A stretch of DNA of 64,000 nt from Mycolicibacterium arenosum. Lineage in GTDB: Bacteria > Actinomycetota > Actinomycetes > Mycobacteriales > Mycobacteriaceae. The stretch is from NCBI RefSeq assembly GCF_024320865.1, contig NZ_JANDBD010000006.1:124001-188000 (forward strand), given 5' to 3'. Positions 52,494 to 64,000 of this stretch are shown here, piece after piece. Every line of letters starts with the position of its first letter. The first letter of the stretch is position 1. Both the position numbers and the translations under genes were made by a program. The notes beneath the pieces are model-generated. The model made no database searches and had not been told where the DNA came from. It worked only from the letters and a program-made list of their open reading frames with translations.

Positions 52494-53334
52494 GCGCTAC
52501 CGATCAGCCGCAGGTAGGCATCCTCGAGGGTGGGGCGGGTGACCGTCAGGTCGGTCATCTCCCTCCCGTCCGCCGACCGCCGCCTGATCAACTCGGTGGG
52601 GTGCTCGGTCTGCTCCACGTGGGCTTCGCCGCCCTCCACCCAGCGGACCGTCGCCACCGACGCCGCCTGTGCGGTCAGCCTTTCCGGTGAATCCACGGCC
52701 ACCACTCGGCCATCGGCGATGACGACGACGCGGTCGGCCAACGCGGCTGCCTCGTCCAGGTAGTGCGTCGTGAGGAGAATCGTCGTGCCGTCGTTCGCCA
52801 GCAGCCTGATGAGATCCCAGAACTGCCGTCTGGCCTCGGGATCGAACCCCGTGGTCGGTTCGTCCATGAAGAGCAATTCGGGCACGGCGATGATGCCGAG
52901 AGCGACGTCGAGCCGTCGGCGTTGTCCACCGGACAGCGTGCGCACCCGCGAACGGGACGTCGACGAGAGGCCGACGAGTTCGAGCAGCTGCTCGGTGTCT
53001 CGGGTCCTGCCATAGCATTTCGAGAACATCCGCACGGTCTCGGCCACCGTCAGCATCCCGAAATCGCTGGCCTCCTGCAGCACGATGCCGATCCTCGCTC
53101 GCCATCGGCGGTCCGCCGTCCCCGGATCCTCGCCCAGGACGTGCACGTCTCCGGTGTCGCGCCTGCGGTGTCCCTCCAGGATCTCGATCGTCGTCGACTT
53201 GCCCGCGCCGTTGGGCCCGAGGATCGCGACGACCTCGCCGTAGCCGACGTCGAGATCCAGCCCGCGAACAGCCTGTAATGGTCCGTAGGACTTGCACAGG
53301 CCGCGGACGTGGACGGCCGACTGCGGTACGCCCG

Positions 53335-53338
<4 letters not shown>
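52490..53338 (-). CDS. ABC exporter ATP-binding protein, DrrA-like
   Basis: 282-residue ATPase. Walker A is GPNGAGKST near residue 40, Q-loop VLQEAS, signature LSGGQRRRLDVALG, Walker B LLFMDEPTTGFDP, and switch TTHYLDEA. The C-terminal 60 residues follow the DrrA pattern. GTG 53338 overlaps the PKS stop codon (GTGA), so production and export are translated together. The frame is open far upstream, but only as a shadow of the PKS gene. Confidence 0.88.
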
Positions 53339-58764
<5,426 letters not shown>

Positions 58765-58769
58765 CGGAC

Positions 58770-60536
58770 TCACTGCGCCGGTACTGGACTCAGGATCCAA
58801 TCCTCGGTGATGGGATTGGTCGACTGCTCGTTGCGGTAGATCGAGCGGAGGTCCCGCAACAGCGAATCCCGTTGCCACGCCTGAACCTGCCGGATGACGT
58901 CGTCGTCTGAGAAGTTCGACGACTTATCGGCCAGGACCGTCTCGATCACCTGGCCGGCGATCTGGCGCAACAGCCGCGCATTCGCCTCGAACTGCTCGGT
59001 GAACGTGTCCGACCGTCCCATCATCGCGACGTGCAGCGTCATCATGAAGTTCAGCGGCGCGAACAGGTCGACGAAACGACCCGAGGAGTCGTCCACGTCG
59101 ACCGCGGCCCATTCGCGGAAGAACGCCTGCATGCGATTGCTGAGGTCGATGAGTCCCTGCAGGTGGGGCACCACCTGGGGATCGTCGGCGACGGTGACGA
59201 ACCGATCGTTGCTGTACAGGAAACCCACGAAGCCCCAGTAGAAGGCGATGTCCCAGATGACCTTGGCCGACATGACCGTGGGCGAGCCCATCAGGACGTA
59301 CTGGTCGCGGTAGATGGCGACCCACATGTCGGTCAGCGATCGGAAGAGCGAGTCGCTGATTCCGGCACGGGCGGTGACGTTCTCGCCGTCGAGGTCGCGG
59401 ATGACCAGATCGGTGATGAGTCCGTTCCCGATCGCGACGAGATCCAGCCCGGAGGAGTACAGCGGGTCGAGGAAGATGCCCGCATCACCCGTCACGCACC
59501 AGCGCCGGTCGCCGTCGTACACCTGCGCCGCGGTGTGGCTGTACCGCTTCATGACCCGGAAGTCCCGGATCAGGTCCTCGTGCGCGTCGAGCACGTCGGC
59601 GCACTGCGGTTCGTGCTTGCGAAGCCACGCTCTGGCGCGTTCCAGAGTGTTGAAGTCGTTGAAGGCGTGGAACTTCGGGTCGGCGACGATGCCGACGCTC
59701 GTCGCGCCGGACGCGAGCCGGATGAGCCACACCCAGTAGCCCTCGCCCATCAGGTGATTGGTGGAGAAGGCCCGGTCGCCCTCGACCAGACGCGAGTGCC
59801 AGGCCGGATCATCGGTCCAGCGGCCCACGTCGATCTCGGTCGCGATCCGTAGCCAGGCGGCATTGCAGTCATGGCCGTTGGCCCGCTTGAGGTCGAGTTC
59901 GCGTGGCAGCGTGCGGTTCCGGCCGGACGCGTCGACCACCCAGCGGGCCGTCGTGTGCGTCACGTCCTCCCCGCGCTGAATCGAGAGGGTGTGCTCGCCG
60001 TCTCGAGCACCGAGGTCCACCGACCTGACGCGTCCGGTGACGACGTCGACACCGGCGGCGACACAGCGCCGGTGCAGTTCGTTCTCCAACCTGCCGCGGT
60101 CGATCTGGTAGGTGGGCTGGGGGACGAACACCGAGCCCCCGAGCTCCACCCGCTGGGCGATGTCGGTATTCCCGTTGTGTGAGAAGAACATTCGCAGACC
60201 CATTTTGCGGAGCTGGGCAGTCTGCAGATGATCGGTCAGGCCGAGTCGCTCCCCGAGGTACATCGCGGAGACCTCAACGGTCGACTCGCCGACCGTGTGC
60301 GTGACCTCGGCCACGGGGTGGGGATTGGGGTCGATGATCTGGATCCGCGTGCCGGGGCGTGCGCGGTGCAGTTCCAGCGCGAGGGTCATCGCGGCGACGC
60401 CACCGCCGACGATGCTGACGTCGTGATCGGTGGCGACCTCCGGCGGCGTCGATTCGGCCAGGCGGCGCTTGATGCTTTCCGCGAGGGCCTGTCGCGTCTC
60501 GGTATCCATCTGTGACAACTGCGCTCGTACGTCCAC
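58770..60536 (-). CDS. FAD-dependent halogenase-family flavoprotein
   Basis: 588-residue member of the flavin-dependent (tryptophan) halogenase family. FAD motif VGGGVAAMTL is at residues 43-52, GESTVE at 83-88, and GDAGIFLDPLYSSG at 350-363. Lys111 (LRKMGLRMFF) lines up with the halogenase active-site lysine. The diagnostic WxWxIP motif reads WVWLIR (268-273), losing the proline. A charged helical extension of about 35 residues precedes the flavin domain. It may chlorinate or brominate an ACP-bound polyketide or act as a monooxygenase. GTG 60536 with AAGGG; first gene of the operon. It ends six bases before the PKS ATG. Confidence 0.85.
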   Translation of the reverse strand: MDVRAQLSQMDTETRQALAESIKRRLAESTPPEVATDHDVSIVGGGVAAMTLALELHRARPGTRIQIIDPNPHPVAEVTHTVGESTVEVSAMYLGERLGLTDHLQTAQLRKMGLRMFFSHNGNTDIAQRVELGGSVFVPQPTYQIDRGRLENELHRRCVAAGVDVVTGRVRSVDLGARDGEHTLSIQRGEDVTHTTARWVVDASGRNRTLPRELDLKRANGHDCNAAWLRIATEIDVGRWTDDPAWHSRLVEGDRAFSTNHLMGEGYWVWLIRLASGATSVGIVADPKFHAFNDFNTLERARAWLRKHEPQCADVLDAHEDLIRDFRVMKRYSHTAAQVYDGDRRWCVTGDAGIFLDPLYSSGLDLVAIGNGLITDLVIRDLDGENVTARAGISDSLFRSLTDMWVAIYRDQYVLMGSPTVMSAKVIWDIAFYWGFVGFLYSNDRFVTVADDPQVVPHLQGLIDLSNRMQAFFREWAAVDVDDSSGRFVDLFAPLNFMMTLHVAMMGRSDTFTEQFEANARLLRQIAGQVIETVLADKSSNFSDDDVIRQVQAWQRDSLLRDLRSIYRNEQSTNPITEDWILSPVPAQ

Positions 60537-60660
60537 GCGCCTGCCCTTCCTCGTCCTGAGGTCGAAGGAGTCCCTTCAGATTTGAAAGTAACACGCAATC
60601 CAGCGACCGCCAGTGGAGTCGCAAGTCGCACCGGGGAGCTACCGAATGATGACGAATTCC

Positions 60661-61275
60661 TTACGTCTCGGCGGTTTTGGAATCGGGCCGCGTGGATCGC
60701 CCTCGCTTCGACGGCACACCTCGTAAGAGCACATCCACCGCGGCGGCGAGGACGTCGTCGTCCGGAAGCGACCCGAACATCAGCGTCGGGCAGGCGACGG
60801 AACCGGCGAGCATGGAGACGGCGGCCTCCAGTTCCGGGCCGGCGAACGCCGTACTGAGCATGCCGCGAATCGGCCGCTGTGCGTCGGTGTTGATGCGGTC
60901 GCGGATCTGCGCCATCTCGTCGACGGAAGCCCACTGCGCCATCACCGAGAGGATCTGGTCCAGGCGGAACTCGGTCACCGCCTGCCGGAACATCTGCAGT
61001 TCGCCGATCAAGTCGGCGCGCAGGTCGCCGGTGGGCTCTCGGTGTGGCATGTCGCCGAGGCCGTCCAGGGCCAGGATGAGCAGTTCCACCCGTGCCGGCC
61101 AGTGGGTGTACAGCGTCGTCTTGGAGTAGCCCGCGACCTCGGCGACGTGGGCATGCGTCAGGGCGTCCGCGCCTTCGGTGGTGAGGATCTGGAACGCCGC
61201 GCGTGACACGTCGGCGCGGGTGCGGCCGACACGGGCGTCCTCTGTCGCGTCCTCCGAACGGTCGGGAGGTGTCAC
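60661..61275 (-). CDS. TetR family transcriptional regulator between the two biosynthetic operons
   Basis: 204 residues. The DNA-binding domain is at about 18-62 (HAHVAEVAGYSKTTLYTHWP). GTG 61275 has GAGGAGG upstream. It lies at the head of the minus-strand polyketide operon, 124 bases before the flavoprotein gene, and is divergent from the HAD/mysA/mysB operon. This makes it the natural switch for both. The C-terminal region (VSMLAGSVACPTLMFGSLPD) gives no ligand clue. Confidence 0.87.
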   Translation of the reverse strand: MTPPDRSEDATEDARVGRTRADVSRAAFQILTTEGADALTHAHVAEVAGYSKTTLYTHWPARVELLILALDGLGDMPHREPTGDLRADLIGELQMFRQAVTEFRLDQILSVMAQWASVDEMAQIRDRINTDAQRPIRGMLSTAFAGPELEAAVSMLAGSVACPTLMFGSLPDDDVLAAAVDVLLRGVPSKRGRSTRPDSKTAET

Positions 61276-61326
61276 ATCGGCACCTCCTCACCGTCGCGGG
61301 CCGTCAACGCATCAGAAGTTATCTAA

Positions 61327-61341
61327 TGAACATCTGGTTCA
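61327..61341. promoter_or_regulatory. Inverted repeat in the divergent TetR / mycosporine promoter
   Basis: TGAACATCTGGTTCA has perfect five-base arms around ATCTG, within the most AT-rich stretch of this region. It lies 52 bases before the TetR start and 95 before the HAD start. It is a candidate TetR operator able to control both directions; direct evidence is only the symmetry and position. Confidence 0.5.
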
Positions 61342-61435
61342 ATAGTGTCAGTAAAGTGCAAAAATGTGCGTTTAGACCACTACTGAACGGGGGATTCGGC
61401 GCCCTACCAGCCCCCCGCTCCCGAAAGGTCATCCC

Positions 61436-62095
61436 GTGCCCGCAATCCTCTTCGGCTCCATAAGCACCCTCGCCGACACCTCTGAGCTGCAACGACGTGC
61501 CTTCAACGAGGCCTTCGCGGCACACGGCCTCGACTGGGAGTGGTCGCGTGCGGACTACACCAAGATGCTCGGCTCAAACGGCGGCGCGCAGCGTGTCGCC
61601 GACTTCGCCGCGTCCCGCGGTGACGACGTCGACGCGGCGCAGATCCACGCCACCAAGTCCGCGATCTTCCAGGACCTACTGGCCGACCAGGGGGTCACGC
61701 CCCGGCCGGGGGTCGTCGACACCATGGCGCGTGCCAAGCGGGACGGAGGGAAACTCGGTCTCGTCACCACGACGTCCACCGCCAACGTCGCCGCACTGCT
61801 CACGGCGCTGAACATCGACGCCGGTGAGTTCGACGTCGTCGTGGACAGCTCGTCGGTCGACGAGCCGAAGCCCGCGCCCGCCTCGTACCTGTTCGCGCTC
61901 GAGCGACTCGGAGAGGATGCCGGCACCGCCGTCGCGATCGAGGACAACGTGGGCGGTGTGACGGCAGCGGTCGAGGCCGGCATCACCTGCATCGCCTTCC
62001 CGAACCAGAACACCTCCTCCGGCGACTTCAGTGCCGCGGTCGAGACCGTCGAGGCACTCGACGCCGATCACGTCGTCGAGCTGTCCCGGTCCTGA
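61436..62095 (+). CDS. HAD-like protein lacking the catalytic aspartate
   Basis: 219 residues with the fold of the CbbY / beta-phosphoglucomutase-like branch of the HAD superfamily. Motif II is VTTTS, motif III DEPKPAP with the conserved Lys, and motif IV IEDNVGGV. Motif I, which should read like FDxDGTL, is FGSISTL at residues 6-12: both catalytic aspartates (positions 7 and 9) are lost. Phosphatase or mutase chemistry by the usual route seems impossible. It may bind a sugar phosphate or regulate. GTG 61436 follows GAAAGG. It precedes mysA by 24 bases on the same strand. Confidence 0.82.
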   Translation: MPAILFGSISTLADTSELQRRAFNEAFAAHGLDWEWSRADYTKMLGSNGGAQRVADFAASRGDDVDAAQIHATKSAIFQDLLADQGVTPRPGVVDTMARAKRDGGKLGLVTTTSTANVAALLTALNIDAGEFDVVVDSSSVDEPKPAPASYLFALERLGEDAGTAVAIEDNVGGVTAAVEAGITCIAFPNQNTSSGDFSAAVETVEALDADHVVELSRS

Positions 62096-62119
62096 CCCCG
62101 AACCTCCAGGAGACCACCG

Positions 62120-63346
62120 ATGAGCACCATGCAAGCCCGTGTGACCCAGTACGACAGAGCATTTCACGTCGAGGGGTACGAGAGGATCGACTACGACCTG
62201 CTCTATGTCGAAGGGATCTTCGACATCGGCGAAAGCGCACTCGCCGACTGCTACCGACCCTACGGACGAGCCCTGATGGTCGTCGACGAGACCGTGTACG
62301 AGATCTACGGCAACTCGATTCGCGCCTACTTCCGACACCACGACATCGCGCTGACGGTGGTGCCGATCCAGATTCGCGAGACCGCGAAGTCGCTGGAGAC
62401 GTTCGAACGGATCGTCGGCGAGTTCGACGCGTTCGGTCTGGTGCGGACCGAACCGGTCCTCGTCGTCGGCGGCGGATTGACCACGGACGTCGCGGGTTAC
62501 GCCTGTGCGAGCTACCGCAGGAACACTCCGTACATCAGGATCCCCACCACGTTGATCGGACTGATCGACGCCAGCGTGTCGATCAAGGTCGCCGTCAACT
62601 ACGGGAAGCACAAGAACCGCCTCGGCGCCTACCACGCGTCGCAGAAGGTGTTCCTCGACTTCTCCTTCCTGGGCACCCTCCCCGAGGATCAGGTGCGCAA
62701 CGGGATGGCGGAGCTGATCAAGATCGCCGTGGTCGGTAACTCCGAGATCTTCGGCCTGCTCGAAGCACACGGACCCGATCTGCTGCGGACCAGGTTCGGG
62801 CACCTCGACGGGTCCGACGAGCTGCGCCGGGTCGCGGACCGGCTGACGTACCAGGCGATCGCGACCATGCTCGAGCTCGAGTCACCCAACCTGCACGAGA
62901 TCGACCTCGACCGGGTCATCGCGTTCGGCCACACCTGGAGTCCGACGCTGGAGCTGACCCCGCCCGCGCCGTTCTTCCACGGCCACGCGATAAGCATCGA
63001 CATGGCGTTGTCGACGACGCTCGCCGAGCAGCGCGGGCTGCTGTCGGTGGGGGACCGGGATCGGGTGCTGAACGTGATGAGCGCACTCGGGCTGTCCCTT
63101 GACAGCGACTACCTGACGGCGGACCTGCTGGCCGATGCCACCGCGTCCATTCTCAAGACGCGCGACGGACTGCTGCGCGCGGCCGTGCCGGATCCCATCG
63201 GGCGATGCCGGTTCCTCAACGACGTCACCGTGGAGGAACTCGCGGACGCGTTGACACTGCACAAGAAGGTGTGTCTCGAATTCGACCGCGGTGGTGACGG
63301 CGTCGACGTGTTCGCTCCCGTGACACCCGCCGACGGTCATGCCTGA
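62120..63346 (+). CDS. mysA: Sugar phosphate cyclase, desmethyl-4-deoxygadusol synthase type
   Basis: 408-residue dehydroquinate synthase-fold enzyme. It looks like cyanobacterial mycosporine-pathway cyclases along its whole length: [58 protein letters not shown], and [15 protein letters not shown] with a metal-binding His. Those enzymes turn sedoheptulose 7-phosphate into desmethyl-4-deoxygadusol using NAD and a divalent metal. The sister enzyme 2-epi-5-epi-valiolone synthase is the alternative, but the next gene supports the mycosporine assignment. AGGAG precedes ATG 62120. The stop overlaps mysB by eight bases. Confidence 0.88.
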   Translation: MSTMQARVTQYDRAFHVEGYERIDYDLLYVEGIFDIGESALADCYRPYGRALMVVDETVYEIYGNSIRAYFRHHDIALTVVPIQIRETAKSLETFERIVGEFDAFGLVRTEPVLVVGGGLTTDVAGYACASYRRNTPYIRIPTTLIGLIDASVSIKVAVNYGKHKNRLGAYHASQKVFLDFSFLGTLPEDQVRNGMAELIKIAVVGNSEIFGLLEAHGPDLLRTRFGHLDGSDELRRVADRLTYQAIATMLELESPNLHEIDLDRVIAFGHTWSPTLELTPPAPFFHGHAISIDMALSTTLAEQRGLLSVGDRDRVLNVMSALGLSLDSDYLTADLLADATASILKTRDGLLRAAVPDPIGRCRFLNDVTVEELADALTLHKKVCLEFDRGGDGVDVFAPVTPADGHA

Positions 63347-64000
63347 GGCCGCAGGCCGGCAGGCGACGCGACTGCCACCACCGCGCCCGGTGACGCCGAC
63401 GACCATCGTGGCCGCCGAACTCGTCGACGTCTGCGCTGAACTCGAGGCGTGGGGAGGTGTGCCCGCAACGCTGCTGGACAAGTTGCGGCGGGCGCGCGAC
63501 CTCGCCGGGGGCCTCGACCCCTACCTCGATCGGTGCACCACGAGCGAATCGCCGGCACTCGCCCGGCTGGCGCAGCGCACGCGCGACACCGACTGGGTCA
63601 CGCACTCGTCGGGCACCCTGGAACAGGAGATGTTGTCCGGCCACGTCGAAGGTCAGGCGCTGAAGTTCCTGATCCGACTCGCGGGGGCCCGCCGGGTCCT
63701 CGAGGTGGGGATGTTCACCGGCTACTCCGCACTGGCCATGGCCGAGGCGGTCCCCGAGGGCGGCACGGTGACGGCCTGCGAGATCGATCCGGAGGTTGCG
63801 GCGTTCGCTCGGGGTTGCTTCGACGACTCACCGGCGGGTGACCGCATCCGCATCGAGGTCGGCCCGGCACTGGACACGCTGCGCAGGCTGGCGTCGGATC
63901 CCGAGACGCCGCCGTTCGACTTCGTCTTCATCGACGCGGACAAGGCCGGCTACGCGGGCTATCTCGACCTGCTGCTGAACAGCGCGTTACTCGCGCCGGA
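63339..64000 (+). CDS. mysB: O-methyltransferase of mycosporine synthesis (partial, runs off the window)
   Basis: First 220 codons of a SAM-dependent O-methyltransferase that would methylate desmethyl-4-deoxygadusol to 4-deoxygadusol. It matches the MysB type: [37 protein letters not shown], the SAM motif [20 protein letters not shown], and [16 protein letters not shown] 63339 lies inside the mysA 3' end, so the two are coupled. The gene continues past base 64000 and no stop is seen. ATP-grasp ligases for attaching amino acids would be expected next. Confidence 0.88.
   Translation, partial: MPEAAGRQATRLPPPRPVTPTTIVAAELVDVCAELEAWGGVPATLLDKLRRARDLAGGLDPYLDRCTTSESPALARLAQRTRDTDWVTHSSGTLEQEMLSGHVEGQALKFLIRLAGARRVLEVGMFTGYSALAMAEAVPEGGTVTACEIDPEVAAFARGCFDDSPAGDRIRIEVGPALDTLRRLASDPETPPFDFVFIDADKAGYAGYLDLLLNSALLAP

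Noticed and set aside
62120..63346. Cyclase as a housekeeping 3-dehydroquinate synthase (aroB)
   Set aside because: It is about 45 residues longer and carries mycosporine-cyclase segments; the coupled MysB-type methyltransferase also argues against aroB.

Overview
The window is high-GC actinobacterial DNA, most likely from the order Mycobacteriales. A fast-growing Mycolicibacterium-like or Rhodococcus-like organism fits best; this is inferred from gene style, not from a marker gene. Supporting signs are the many TetR regulators, an F420-type LLM oxidoreductase, a GAF-ANTAR protein, a fused pcaL, frequent GTG starts, and tight ATGA/GTGA gene overlaps. I see no rRNA, tRNA, CRISPR array, insertion sequence or phage gene.

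Region 1 (1-7.8 kb) is accessory oxidative metabolism: a DUF1330 protein, four TetR-type regulators or remnants, a Baeyer-Villiger monooxygenase behind a duplicated palindromic operator, an APH-like kinase, and a SnoaL-like / SDR / LLM operon. Region 2 (7.8-19.6 kb) is a sugar or polyol catabolic locus bracketed by two LacI regulators. It holds a Gfo/Idh/MocA dehydrogenase, a TIM-barrel isomerase, a fructose-type ABC importer with a one-domain ATPase, a PfkB kinase and a P-loop kinase; a TetR/Rieske oxygenase pair sits in its middle. Region 3 (19.6-27.6 kb) is signalling and envelope: a two-component system with a proline-rich sensor and a proline-rich exported neighbour, CsbD, a PAS protein, a GGDEF-EAL protein, a beta-lactamase-like lipoprotein and a GAF-ANTAR protein.

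Region 4 (27.7-39.3 kb) carries a YhfW-like flavo-Rieske protein and then a complete route from shikimate or dehydroshikimate through protocatechuate to 3-oxoadipyl-CoA: qsuB on the minus strand, and a TetR gene, a shikimate dehydrogenase, an uptake carrier and pcaHGBLIJ on the plus strand. Region 5 (39.3-44.5 kb) has decayed gene fragments, a hydrolase, a GMC oxidoreductase with a probable 3' frameshift, a GntR regulator, an NADP-dinucleotide-binding protein, a 45-residue basic protein and a hemerythrin. Region 6 (44.6-50.3 kb) is a second sugar or polyol locus (SDR, isomerase, MFS carrier, split transketolase, GntR regulator) with repeated operator-like sequences.

Region 7 (50.3-64 kb) is the most unusual. 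A minus-strand operon of five overlapping or closely abutting genes encodes a halogenase-family flavoprotein, a type I polyketide synthase (KS-AT-DH-KR-ACP), a DrrA/DrrB-like ABC exporter and a cation/proton antiporter. It lies head to head, across a TetR gene and a possible operator, with a plus-strand operon. That operon encodes an HAD-like protein lacking its catalytic aspartate, a mysA-type cyclase and a mysB-type O-methyltransferase of mycosporine-like amino acid synthesis; mysB is cut by the window edge. A polyketide/halogenase-like/exporter unit paired with mycosporine genes is my best candidate for an undescribed system.
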